A stretch of DNA of 64,000 bases, taken from Lentimicrobium saccharophilum. GTDB lineage: Bacteria > Bacteroidota > Bacteroidia > Bacteroidales > Lentimicrobiaceae. Every line of letters starts with the position of its first letter. The first letter of the stretch is position 1. The stretch is from positions 2,885,113 to 2,949,112 of the forward strand of contig NZ_DF968182.1 of assembly GCF_001192835.1 (NCBI RefSeq), in the 5' to 3' direction. The position numbers and the translations under genes are program-made. Below, in pieces: positions 36,333-45,117 of this stretch. The notes beneath the pieces were generated by a model. The model was not told the DNA's origin and searched no databases. It worked only from the letters and a program-made list of their open reading frames with translations.

Positions 36333-37295
36333 TTATGATGAGGCTTTAAGCTTTCTGAACGCTTCTGTCATTTTTGGAAGCACCGTTTGCAGGTCGCCAA
36401 CGATACCATAGTCGGCAGCGGAAAAAATGGGCGCTTCGGGGTCTTTGTTTACGGCAACAATTACCTTCGATGAACTGATGCCGGCCAGGTGCTGAATGGC
36501 TCCTGATATTCCGAGCGCAAAATAAAGATTGGGGGCAACCACTTTACCGGTTTGTCCCACATGCTCGTGATGCGGACGCCACCCCTCGTCGGAAACCGGC
36601 CTCGAACAGGCGGTAGCCGCACCCAGCACCCCTGCAAGTTCTTCCAGGGGTTTCCAGTTGTCGGCGCTGCGCATTCCACGGCCTCCGGATACCACCACAT
36701 CGGCTTCGCTAAGGAGGATCTTTCCTGTCTGCACCTCGGTCGACAATACGCTAATTCCGCTTGTTACTGCCGATGCATCCATGGTTTCAACCGCAGCATT
36801 TCCTGCAAAAGGTTCGATCCCGGCAGTGTTCTGCGACAGGGTGATGACTTTAATATCGGAAGTAATCTCAGCCTGCATCAGCGACTTTCCCGAAAAGGCT
36901 TTTCGGTTCACCACAAAAGGCTGATATGAAACCGGCAATCCGTTCACAGCACTTACCAGTCCGGCATTCAGCCGCACGGCCACGCGGGGCGCAAGGGCTT
37001 TTCCGGTTACATTGTGGGCCATTACAACCAGTGTTGCCCCGCTGTTTTGAGCAGCAGAGGCAATCAGTGATGCATAAGCCTTATCATCAAGCGGAGCATC
37101 GGTTTCTGCCGAAAGTATTTTTCCGGCACCATAGGCTCCGAGGTTCTTCAATTCATCTTCAGCCACCCTGCCTATGGAAAGAAGGGTAAGACTGCCACCC
37201 AATCCGTTGGCCAAACGTTTGCCGTATGAAACAAGTTCGCAGGTGCTCTTCTTGAACTTGCCGTTCCAGTTTTCTATATAAACGAGTACTGACAT
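36333..37295 (-). CDS. etfA: Electron transfer flavoprotein, alpha subunit
   Basis: 320 residues. The C-terminal FAD-binding domain carries the ETF-alpha signature region: SGGRGMRS, then LGAATACSRPVSDEGW, HVGQTGKVVAPNLYFALGISG (key run GQTGKVVAPNLYFALG) and NKDPEAPIFSAADYGIVGD. With EtfB it accepts electrons from acyl-CoA dehydrogenases. It lies last in the unit acd-etfB-etfA on the minus strand, 21 bases after etfB. Confidence 0.96.
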   Translation of the reverse strand: MSVLVYIENWNGKFKKSTCELVSYGKRLANGLGGSLTLLSIGRVAEDELKNLGAYGAGKILSAETDAPLDDKAYASLIASAAQNSGATLVVMAHNVTGKALAPRVAVRLNAGLVSAVNGLPVSYQPFVVNRKAFSGKSLMQAEITSDIKVITLSQNTAGIEPFAGNAAVETMDASAVTSGISVLSTEVQTGKILLSEADVVVSGGRGMRSADNWKPLEELAGVLGAATACSRPVSDEGWRPHHEHVGQTGKVVAPNLYFALGISGAIQHLAGISSSKVIVAVNKDPEAPIFSAADYGIVGDLQTVLPKMTEAFRKLKASS

Positions 37296-37316
37296 ATCGT
37301 ATTGATTTAAAGTTGG

Positions 37317-38066
37317 TTAAATAACCCTTGCTTCGGTGTGCAGCAGGTGAACGAGTTCATCCATGTTTTCCGGGTCAATCATCTTGCAGGCCGATTTCTG
37401 CGGAGGCGCCTGGTAACCGACAACCTTACTGCCCGGAGCCGCAGCAGCTGCAGCCACCACTTTCAGGGGTTTGGTGCGGGCGGTCATAATTCCGCGCATC
37501 GAAGGGATTCTCGGGTTGATGGCAATTCCTTTCTGTACAATCAGAACTACCGGTGCTGAGGTTTCTATGCTCTGCTTGCCGCCGTCAATTTCGCGGGTTA
37601 CTTTAACGCTGTTTCCTTCGAGGTTGAGCGAACTGACTGCTGAAACGGAATTGTAATCCAGCAGTTCGGCAAGCATTCCACCCACGGCCGATCCGTTGTA
37701 GTCGCTCGACTCAATGCCACAGAGGATTACATCAAAAGGTTCCCCTTTTACGGCATGTGCTAACTGAGTTGCAGTAAACAGCGAATCGCCGCCCGCAGCA
37801 TCCACCCTGATGGCGTCGTCGGCACCGCAGGCCAGTGCTTTGCGCAGGGTAGGCTCGGCATCAGCGCCTCCGGCTGTTATTACGGTTATTTTCTGAACCA
37901 GTGCTGGATTGGCCTCTTTCAGCTCAATGGCACGGGTAAGGGCAAGTTCGTCCCAGGGATTGATGATCCACTGCACGCCCGAATAATCCACCGCTTTCAT
38001 GTCCGCACTGTATTTGATGCGGGTGGTGGTGTCGGGAACATTGCTTATACAAACAAGGATGTTCAT
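37317..38066 (-). CDS. etfB: Electron transfer flavoprotein, beta subunit
   Basis: 249 residues of the ETF-beta/adenine nucleotide alpha-hydrolase fold: CISNVPDTTTRIKY, WIINPWDELALTRAIELKE, the AMP-binding DVILCGIESSDYNGSAVGGMLAELL and NPRIPSMRGIMTARTKPL. Whether this ETF is a plain carrier or a bifurcating one (NADH plus ferredoxin) cannot be settled by eye; it is paired with a butyryl-CoA-dehydrogenase-like enzyme, as in bifurcating complexes. Confidence 0.95.
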   Translation of the reverse strand: MNILVCISNVPDTTTRIKYSADMKAVDYSGVQWIINPWDELALTRAIELKEANPALVQKITVITAGGADAEPTLRKALACGADDAIRVDAAGGDSLFTATQLAHAVKGEPFDVILCGIESSDYNGSAVGGMLAELLDYNSVSAVSSLNLEGNSVKVTREIDGGKQSIETSAPVVLIVQKGIAINPRIPSMRGIMTARTKPLKVVAAAAAAPGSKVVGYQAPPQKSACKMIDPENMDELVHLLHTEARVI

Positions 38067-38134
38067 TGATTAGTTGATTAGTTGATTAGTTGATTTGAGG
38101 ATAAATCCGAAATCCACAATCCGCAATCCGCAAT
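38067..38134. repeat. Two repeat words in the acd-etfB spacer
   Basis: The spacer consists wholly of two words: ttgattagttgattag type (38067-38097), whose reverse complement recurs at 39831-39912, and aatccgcaatccgcaatc type (38104-38134), the complement of the gattgcgg word near 52181. The acd stop codon (38135-38137) abuts the second word. Confidence 0.8.
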
Positions 38135-39280
38135 CTAAAATTCACTGAGGACTTGCCGCGAAATGACGATTTGCTGTATTTCGGAGGTTCCTTCATAGAT
38201 TTGTGTGAGTTTGGCTTCGCGCATCAGGCGTTCCACGTGGTATTCTTTCACGTATCCGTATCCGCCGTGAATCTGAACTGCCTCTGTGGTGACTTCCATA
38301 GCAATCTCGGCGGCATAGTATTTGGCCATGGCACTGGCATAGCCGTAAGGTTTTCCCTGATCCTTCAGCCAGGCAGCCTTCAGGCACAGGTTGCGGGCAT
38401 TTTCGATCTTAACCGCCATATCTGCCAGCTTAAAGGCTACCGATTGATGGTTGGCAATTTCGGTTCCGAATGCTTTTCTTTCCTTGGAATATTTGACCGC
38501 CCTTTCAAACGCCCCTGAGGCGATGCCCAGGGCCTGGGCTGCAATGCCGATTCTGCCGCCCTCCAGGGTTTTCATGGCAAACTTGAACCCAAATCCATCT
38601 TCACCGATGCGGTTTTCTTTAGGTACTTTTACATCGTTAAACATCACCGAATGGGTGTCGGAGCTGCGCATGCCCATTTTGTCTTCATGCGGGCCAACAC
38701 TGATGCCCGGTGAGTGGCGGTCAACGATCAGCACGTTGATTCCCTTGTGCCCCTTTTCGGGATGGGTTTGGGCAATCACTAAGTAAGTTCCGGCAGTATT
38801 TCCGTTAGTAATCCAGTTTTTGGTTCCGTTGAGCAGGTAATAATCCCCCTTGTCTTCGGCGGTGGTGCGCTGTGAAGTGGCATCCGATCCGGCTTCGGGT
38901 TCCGAAAGCAGGAATGCGCCGATTTTTTCGCCGCGTGCCAACGGTTTCAGGAATTTTTCCTTTTGCGCTTCGGTGCCGAATTTTTCAATTCCGTAACAAA
39001 CCAGGGAGTTGTTCACCGACATGACTACGCTTACCGAAGAGTCAACCTTTGAAATTTCTTCCATGGCCAGCACATACGAAACGGTATCCATACCGCCTCC
39101 ATCGTATTCCGGGTCCACCAGCATACCCATAAAACCCAGTTCCGACAGGGCTTTTACATGTTCGGTGGGATAAATGGCGTGGGTGTCGCGCTCAATCACG
39201 TCTTTAATCAGTTCGCGCTGGGCATAATCGCGGGCAGCCTGCTGAATCATCAACTGCTCTTCCGAAAATTCAAAATTCAT
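38135..39280 (-). CDS. Acyl-CoA dehydrogenase, butyryl-CoA dehydrogenase-like
   Basis: 381 residues from the ATG at 39280 (MNFEFSEEQLMIQQ); the longer frame adds 18 residues without support. Flavoprotein with the usual signatures: FLLSEPEAGSDATSQ (FAD contact), NGTKNWITNG, LEGGRIGIAAQALGIASGAFE, and the catalytic base in IYEGTSEIQQIVISRQ. Oxidises a short-chain acyl-CoA and passes electrons to the adjacent EtfAB. Canonical C-terminal Glu supports a butyryl-/short-chain enzyme. Confidence 0.92.
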   Translation of the reverse strand: MNFEFSEEQLMIQQAARDYAQRELIKDVIERDTHAIYPTEHVKALSELGFMGMLVDPEYDGGGMDTVSYVLAMEEISKVDSSVSVVMSVNNSLVCYGIEKFGTEAQKEKFLKPLARGEKIGAFLLSEPEAGSDATSQRTTAEDKGDYYLLNGTKNWITNGNTAGTYLVIAQTHPEKGHKGINVLIVDRHSPGISVGPHEDKMGMRSSDTHSVMFNDVKVPKENRIGEDGFGFKFAMKTLEGGRIGIAAQALGIASGAFERAVKYSKERKAFGTEIANHQSVAFKLADMAVKIENARNLCLKAAWLKDQGKPYGYASAMAKYYAAEIAMEVTTEAVQIHGGYGYVKEYHVERLMREAKLTQIYEGTSEIQQIVISRQVLSEF

Positions 39281-39916
39281 AGCCGGGAAATTTGTTAATT
39301 TTTTGATAAAATACCTGAAATGCCTGATAAACAAGAAAACTAAACAATGTGTTCAGCCTTTTTCATGGTTTTATTGCATTTGGTCATGATATTCTATACC
39401 CTGATTTGCCGAAGAAAAAGGGCAGGCTTCTGCGGCCTTACTGCCGCTAAGGTAATCATATTTACCAATATAGATGTATTGTAAAGGGAATTTTTTGCAA
39501 ACGATTGCGGGAAGGGGGGACGAGGGACGGCCCTTCGACTTGTTTCGGCTGCGCTCAACAACCGCCGCTCAGGGACCGAGACGAGGGGCGAGGGACGAGA
39601 GATTTCGGATTGCAGAGTGCGGAATGCGGATTAGGCTTCCCCAGCCAATGGTGGTGGGAATTCAGACAACCGTTTGATGTCTAATCCACTTTTTACTTTT
39701 GGAACTTTTTGAAGTCCATGTATTCAACAATATAAATATCTGTATATGTTGTATTTAGCTAACAGGATCAGCTTTATCATATTGCTTCATTCCACAGCGC
39801 GATGAAAATTCACACCTTGCACAGCGATACATTAACTAATTAACTAATTAACTAATCAACTAATCAACTAATCAAGTAATCAGCTAATCCTCTAATCCTC
39901 TAATCAGCTAATATTG
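39281..39916. repeat. Intergenic region rich in dispersed repeats
   Basis: 636 bases without a credible gene. After about 230 bases of ordinary AT-rich sequence come: ggggacgagggacggcccttcgac ... ccgctcagggaccgagacgagggg (39515-39601, same family as 27663-27721, 56853-56892 and 57324-57374; quoted only as pattern), gatttcggattgcag...gcggatt (about 39601-39633), and a degenerate tandem of taactaat/caactaat/cagctaat units (39831-39912) ending five bases before the lnt stop. Confidence 0.75.
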
Positions 39917-41533
39917 TTATCTCCTCCTCTGAGTTACCGCAACCAGCAACAGCAGCACCAAGCCCAGCACCGAGCCACGGGCAATGTAATCGCCGTAGCG
40001 CACATAAAAGGTAATTTTATCATTGGCATTTATTTCCTGCCTGATTACTGCGGTTTCCCAGTAGGGGGTGGGTTGCATGATGTCGCCGCGCTGGTTTACA
40101 AAACATGAGATTCCTGTGTTGGCCGAGCGGGCCACGCTGCGCCGGGTTTCGATGGCCCTTACCGAAGAAAACAGCGCATGCTGCCGGTGCCCGGCGGTAT
40201 TACCCCACCAGCCGTCGTTGGTAATCACAAAAATCATATTGGAGCCGTTGCGCACAAACCCGGCCACAAATTCCCCGTAAACCGATTCATAACAGATTAC
40301 CGGGGAGATCTTTAAGGTGTCGTTGATGGTGAACGGGATTCTTTCGGGGTCGGTTCCGAGCTGACCGACCGTTCCGCCCAAATCAATGGCAAAATCGCCC
40401 AGCGGCTTCAGCAACCAGGGGAAAGGCATCAGCTCCACCCCGGGGGTAAGCTTCGATTTGTGGGTGCGCTGCAGGTCGGGATAGTTTCTGAAAAGGAATG
40501 CAGTGTTAAATGCATCGTAATATCCATCCCTGTTTTTAAATTTTCTGGCTGTAGGTGGAATCGCTTCTCCGGGCTCATAGGAGCGGTAGGTAGAGTATCC
40601 CACCACGATGCCAGCCAGAGGGAGTTCTTTCAGCAGCCCGTTGCGGAACATATTGATGGTGGGATGATTATCAAGATCGTTCTCCCAGATCATTAAACCC
40701 GACGACCAGTTGGGCTGAACCATGGATTCGGGAAAAACAACAAAATCGGTGAGGCTGTCGGCCTTGGTGAGCGCCAGTTTGGTAGCATGTTCTATAACTA
40801 AATCGGCCGGCAGCTCATATTGTTCTTCATACGGATCGATGTTGGGCTGAACCACCACCACATCAACAGGGGCTGTTTTCTCGCGGTAAGTGTAATACAT
40901 CAGCAGCGAAACCGCCAGCGGCAGCGCCATCACCGCAACAGGCAGCCACAACTTCCGGAACGCAATCTTTAAAGATGTTCCATCAAGCCATGACTGTATG
41001 ATTTTATAAATAAGAATATTGATTACGAGTACCCACAGGCTTCCGCCGAACATGCCGGTAAATTCGTACCACTGCATCCACGAAGGCCAGGCCGAAAAAC
41101 CGTTTCCGAGACTCAGCCACGGCCAGTTAAGATCCCAGTGGTGGTGAAGGAATTCGAAGGAAATCCAGGCAAAAATTAATCCGAGGTATCCCTGCGAAGG
41201 ATTTTTAAGCCGGCGGCGCATAAAATGGAACAGCCAGAAGGTAAGCGACATGAATACCGAGTTGATCAGCACAGCCATGGTTACCCCGAAGAAGGTGGAA
41301 TTGTAAATCCACCAGGTGGTGAGGCCGTTCCAGATAATGAATGCAGGCCATACCCGGAAGAAAATCCCGAAAGAATGGTTGTTGCTTCTGTTCGACAGGA
41401 AATAACCCTCCATCAGCAGCAAGGGGACAAAAGCCACAAACAGCAGGGGCGGGAATCCATTGGCCGGCCAGGCCAGGGAGAATAACAATCCTGAAATCAG
41501 GGAATAAAATAAGAGAAACGGTGGCTTTTTCAT
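39917..41533 (-). CDS. lnt: Apolipoprotein N-acyltransferase
   Basis: 538 residues. About six membrane helices in the first 220 residues (FSLAWPANGFPPLLFVAFVPLLL, GLIFAWISFEFLHHHWDLNWPWLSLGNG, quoted in part) and a periplasmic carbon-nitrogen hydrolase domain with catalytic Glu in VVFPESMVQ and Cys in SPVICYESVYGEFV, plus NDGWWGNTAGHRQH. Adds the third acyl chain to lipoproteins in the inner membrane. Consistent with the many lipoprotein signals in the window. Confidence 0.93.
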   Translation of the reverse strand: MKKPPFLLFYSLISGLLFSLAWPANGFPPLLFVAFVPLLLMEGYFLSNRSNNHSFGIFFRVWPAFIIWNGLTTWWIYNSTFFGVTMAVLINSVFMSLTFWLFHFMRRRLKNPSQGYLGLIFAWISFEFLHHHWDLNWPWLSLGNGFSAWPSWMQWYEFTGMFGGSLWVLVINILIYKIIQSWLDGTSLKIAFRKLWLPVAVMALPLAVSLLMYYTYREKTAPVDVVVVQPNIDPYEEQYELPADLVIEHATKLALTKADSLTDFVVFPESMVQPNWSSGLMIWENDLDNHPTINMFRNGLLKELPLAGIVVGYSTYRSYEPGEAIPPTARKFKNRDGYYDAFNTAFLFRNYPDLQRTHKSKLTPGVELMPFPWLLKPLGDFAIDLGGTVGQLGTDPERIPFTINDTLKISPVICYESVYGEFVAGFVRNGSNMIFVITNDGWWGNTAGHRQHALFSSVRAIETRRSVARSANTGISCFVNQRGDIMQPTPYWETAVIRQEINANDKITFYVRYGDYIARGSVLGLVLLLLVAVTQRRR

Positions 41534-41713
41534 GAATCGGGAATCTGTTCAGGCAAAATTATCAAACCCGGTGGAATAATCATCAAATGAATATTTACTC
41601 AGGTTGCTAAAGAAACAATTTTGCAGCTATTAGAAACCAAAAAACCGGTACAAAAGTTCCGTCAGAACCGCTGCTTCATAAAAATAAAAACTTTTTGACG
41701 GGGAACCGATTAT

Positions 41714-41746
41714 TGTTAGCAAATTAACACAGAATTGGTAATTTTG
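41714..41746 (+). promoter_or_regulatory. Candidate promoter of ptb-buk
   Basis: TAATTTTG at 41739-41746 matches TAnnTTTG with TTG at 41714-41716. The start codon is 73 bases downstream and is preceded by GGAGG at 41811-41815, one of the few clear Shine-Dalgarno sequences in the window. Confidence 0.5.
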
Positions 41747-41819
41747 CACAACTTTTAGTTGCAAGTATCGCATTATCAATATTTTTACATAACCAACCAA
41801 CCATTAAACGGAGGATTAC

Positions 41820-42725
41820 ATGGCAATAACGAAACTGGACCAGATGTTTGAAGTCCTGAAGTCGAAAAGCAAAAAAAGGCTGGTAGCGGCCTATGCAAAT
41901 GATTCACATACCATTGAGGCTGTGAGTGAGGCTGTTGACAAGGGCATTGTTGAAGGGACGCTTGTGGGAGATAAAGAAACCATGCTGCAGGTATGCGGGC
42001 AGTTAAATATAAATCCCGAAAAATTCCGCCTGGTGCACGAGCCCAACGAAGGAAAAGCTGCCGCCGTTGCCGTAAAGCTGATCAACGACGGGGAAGGTGA
42101 GCTGCTGATGAAAGGGTTGGTAAGCACCGACAAATACATGAAAGCCATTCTTAACAAAGAGAATGGACTGATGGATCCGGGCGCAATTCTCAGCCACGTT
42201 ACCGTGATTGAGAACCCGAACTATGAGAAGCTAATGATTGTGGGCGACGTCGCCATTATCCCCCTGCCGGAGTTCAAGCAAAAAGTTGCCATCCTGAACT
42301 ATCTGGTAAATACCGCCAAGGCGCTTGGCATTGAAAAGCCGAAAGTGGCCGTTATCAGCGCTTCGGAGCAGGTACTTCCGGGCATCCCTTCGTGTGCCGA
42401 AGCAGCGTTGCTGTCGAAGATGGCCGACCGTGGTCAGATCAGCGGTGCTTATGTGGATGGCCCGCTGGCGCTGGATGCAGCCATCGACAAGGAATCCGCG
42501 CAGATCAAGAAGCTCTCCGGGCCCGTTGCCGGGGACGCCGACTGCCTGCTTTTCCCCAATATTGAATCGGGAAATGTTTTCTATAAAGCCAATACCAAGC
42601 TTGCAAAGGCCGAACTGGGCGCATTTGTTGCCGGCGCCCGTGTCCCCTGCGTGTTGTCATCGCGCGGCGACAGCGCCCTTACAAAACTTTACAGCATTGC
42701 CCTGGCAGCGCTGATCGCGAAGTAA
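41820..42725 (+). CDS. ptb: Phosphate butyryltransferase
   Basis: 301 residues of the PTA/PTB family. Seen: RLVAAYANDSHTIEAV, EGTLVGDKE, GLVSTDKYMKAILNKENGL (key run STDKYMKAILNKE), VTVIENPNYEKLMIVGDVAI and C-terminal LLFPNIESGNVFYKAN. Converts butyryl-CoA (or branched acyl-CoA) and phosphate to acyl phosphate and CoA. With butyrate kinase 20 bases downstream it yields ATP. Acyl range (butyrate, isobutyrate, isovalerate) is open. Confidence 0.93.
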   Translation: MAITKLDQMFEVLKSKSKKRLVAAYANDSHTIEAVSEAVDKGIVEGTLVGDKETMLQVCGQLNINPEKFRLVHEPNEGKAAAVAVKLINDGEGELLMKGLVSTDKYMKAILNKENGLMDPGAILSHVTVIENPNYEKLMIVGDVAIIPLPEFKQKVAILNYLVNTAKALGIEKPKVAVISASEQVLPGIPSCAEAALLSKMADRGQISGAYVDGPLALDAAIDKESAQIKKLSGPVAGDADCLLFPNIESGNVFYKANTKLAKAELGAFVAGARVPCVLSSRGDSALTKLYSIALAALIAK

Positions 42726-42745
42726 ACCGCCTTAAATTATCCGAC

Positions 42746-43819
42746 ATGGAAGAATTCAGGATTTTAGCCATCAATCCGGGCTCTACAAGTACGAAGATTG
42801 CCGTGTTTAATGGCACCAATCCGGTTTTTGTGCGTACAATAACCCATTCAACCGAAGAGCTTTCCGGTTTTGATAAGATCACGGATCAGTATAATTTCCG
42901 GAAGGAGATCATTTATAAGCAACTGGAAGAAGCCGGCATAGAGATGGACAGCATCAGGGCGGTGGTTGGCCGGGGCGGGCTTACCAAACCCATCCCCTCC
43001 GGGGTTTACGAGGTCAATGAAGCCATGAAGCACGATATGGCCAACAGTCCGATGGACGAGCATGCCAGTAATCTCGGCGGATTTATTGCCGATGATATTG
43101 CAAAGAGCCTGCCCAACGCCCGGGCTTTCATTGCCGACCCGGTGGTGGTGGATGAACTGGAGCCGCATGCAAGGGTATCGGGACATCCCGAATTTGCCCG
43201 CAAATCGATTTTCCATGCCCTGAACCAGAAAGCCATTGCCCGCCAGCATGCCAAATCCATTATGCGGAAATACGAAGACCTTAACCTGATTGTGGTCCAC
43301 CTTGGGGGCGGCATCAGCGTGGGCGCGCACCGTAAGGGTCAGGTGGTTGACGTAAATCAGGCACTCGACGGGGAAGGCCCGTTTTCGCCCGAACGCAGCG
43401 GCACCCTGCCATCTGCCGATCTTGTAAGACTTTGCTTCAGCGGTAAATATACCCAGAAGGAAATCCTTACGATGATCAAGGGCAAAGGCGGACTGGCCGC
43501 CTTCCTGGGTACCAACAGCGCTTACGAGGTGGAGCAACGGGCAATGGCCGGCGATGAATATGCGAAGTTTATCTTCGAAGCCATGGCCTTTCAGGTGGCC
43601 AAAGCCATCGGCGCCATGAGTACGGTGCTCAAGGGTGAGGTTGACGGAATCCTGATCACCGGCGGCATCGCCCACGGCAAATGGTTTGTTAACCAGGTGA
43701 TCGAACGCGTGTACAAAATCGGACCGGTTCATGTCTATCCCGGCGAAGACGAAATGCGGGCGCTCGCCGTCAACGGACTGATGGTGCTGAAAGGTGAAAT
43801 TGAAGTAAAAGAGTATTAA
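42746..43819 (+). CDS. buk: Butyrate kinase
   Basis: 357 residues of the acetokinase/butyrate kinase family: AINPGSTSTKIAVF at the N-terminus, VVGRGGLTKPIPSGVYEVN, HLGGGISVGAHRKGQVVDVNQALDGEGPFSPERSG (key run GGGISVGAH) and ILITGGIAHG. Makes ATP and butyrate from butyryl phosphate in the cytoplasm. Forms an operon with ptb and ends in a hairpin. Family members also act on isobutyrate and isovalerate, which suits the leucine-degrading context. Confidence 0.95.
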   Translation: MEEFRILAINPGSTSTKIAVFNGTNPVFVRTITHSTEELSGFDKITDQYNFRKEIIYKQLEEAGIEMDSIRAVVGRGGLTKPIPSGVYEVNEAMKHDMANSPMDEHASNLGGFIADDIAKSLPNARAFIADPVVVDELEPHARVSGHPEFARKSIFHALNQKAIARQHAKSIMRKYEDLNLIVVHLGGGISVGAHRKGQVVDVNQALDGEGPFSPERSGTLPSADLVRLCFSGKYTQKEILTMIKGKGGLAAFLGTNSAYEVEQRAMAGDEYAKFIFEAMAFQVAKAIGAMSTVLKGEVDGILITGGIAHGKWFVNQVIERVYKIGPVHVYPGEDEMRALAVNGLMVLKGEIEVKEY

Positions 43820-43863
43820 TAGCATAAGCCGGATTCGGCTCAATTTGAGCTGCATCTTACAAG

Positions 43864-43899
43864 AAGCGGTGTATTCATTCTCTGGATACACCACTTTTT
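43864..43899 (+). terminator. Terminator after buk
   Basis: AAGCGGTGTAT and ATACACCACTT pair with one mismatch around an 11-base loop, followed by TTTTT. It lies 45 bases after the buk stop, before the convergent gene. Confidence 0.7.
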
Positions 43900-43919
43900 A
43901 TGCCGGGAACTTCGTCTTT

Positions 43920-45017
43920 TCAACGCGACAAGCGATCGGCGGCCCATTTCCATATATTGCGGTTGAACGTTTCTCCTTCCGCCTCCGGATAAAGGTCAAT
44001 AAATGACATTGCGGCCGGTTTGTCCGGATCAAACTTCAGCTTTTCATCCGGTTTATACAGAAGTGCCGGCTCCGGATGAAACTGAAAACCAATTACGTTC
44101 GGATAACGGCTGTGCAGAAGAATCTCGGGAATTTTTCCGTCAATGGAAGTAGCAACCACCTCCAGCCCTTTGCCGGCCTTTTCAACGGCCTGGTGATGAC
44201 TGCTCAGCACGCCCGGGTGCGGGGCAGAGCCTGCAGTGAGAAACTTCAGTTTTTCGGGACGGGTAATTTTAATCCGGTGAAAACTTCCCCACATCAGCGC
44301 ATCGTCAAGCCCGAACTGCGTATGGTAATTGCGGTGCCGATTGTCCTGTTCCATGGCCAGGACCTGCTCAGCGGTGGTTAATTGGTATATTTCCGTCGGG
44401 ATGTCCTGAATCATGGTACCCCCGGCAGCTATATTCATGGTTTGCATACCCAGGCAGATGCCCATTACCAGAAAATCGGGTTTTTGTTCCAGCAGGGGAT
44501 TGAACGCATCATCCTGATAGCCGCCGGTCAGATGAAACAGAAAGGAAGCTTCAAAAGCATGGCGGTGATAATCGGTGATCGCCGTCAGCAGGTTGGTCTC
44601 CTCCCCGTAAAACGCCGGGGGGATATCGGGGCCACCGAAGAAGATAACGCCCGCTGAATTCTCAAAAACAAGGCGGAAATCATCGCTGCACGGGTTTTCC
44701 CCGTAAAGCCGGTGACCTGGCAATCCGCTACAGGCATGCAGAAAGACGCCTTCCCTGCCCGATTCCCGGATAAAGCCGGCGGACTGGCTGAAATCGTACG
44801 CCTGGGCGGTGTGATAAAATCCCACAAGCCGGTAGTCCTCCGGCAGCGGAAAAATGCCGTTGTCGATCAGGAAAAACACCGTCTTCAGATTATTTACGGT
44901 CGGGTTCATCAGCACCAGCACAGGATCGCCGGTGGCAGCAGGGGTGTTGAAATATTGCTGAGCCGATGATAAATGACCGGCAAGAATGATAACAAAGATT
45001 AAAACTGTTTTTCTCAT
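43920..45017 (-). CDS. Exported class I glutamine amidotransferase-like protein (peptidase C26 type)
   Basis: 365 residues with a signal peptide (ending LSSAQ). The central part has the C26/gamma-glutamyl hydrolase pattern: VIFFGGPDIPPAFYGEE, the nucleophile elbow VMGICLGMQTMNIAAGGTMIQDIP (Cys in GICLG), and His/Glu near the C-terminus in FQFHPEPALL. The N-terminal 110 residues are an extra region not typical of the family. Possible roles are hydrolysis of gamma-glutamyl amides in the periplasm; substrate unknown. Confidence 0.75.
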   Translation of the reverse strand: MRKTVLIFVIILAGHLSSAQQYFNTPAATGDPVLVLMNPTVNNLKTVFFLIDNGIFPLPEDYRLVGFYHTAQAYDFSQSAGFIRESGREGVFLHACSGLPGHRLYGENPCSDDFRLVFENSAGVIFFGGPDIPPAFYGEETNLLTAITDYHRHAFEASFLFHLTGGYQDDAFNPLLEQKPDFLVMGICLGMQTMNIAAGGTMIQDIPTEIYQLTTAEQVLAMEQDNRHRNYHTQFGLDDALMWGSFHRIKITRPEKLKFLTAGSAPHPGVLSSHHQAVEKAGKGLEVVATSIDGKIPEILLHSRYPNVIGFQFHPEPALLYKPDEKLKFDPDKPAAMSFIDLYPEAEGETFNRNIWKWAADRLSR

Positions 45018-45117
45018 GACTATTTGTTGGAATAATCCCGATTACCAAAGTTTAAAGTTACTTCATTCCGGACTCCGGCACAAAGTTCATATAAAAAAGA
45101 CGACAACTAAATGGGAT

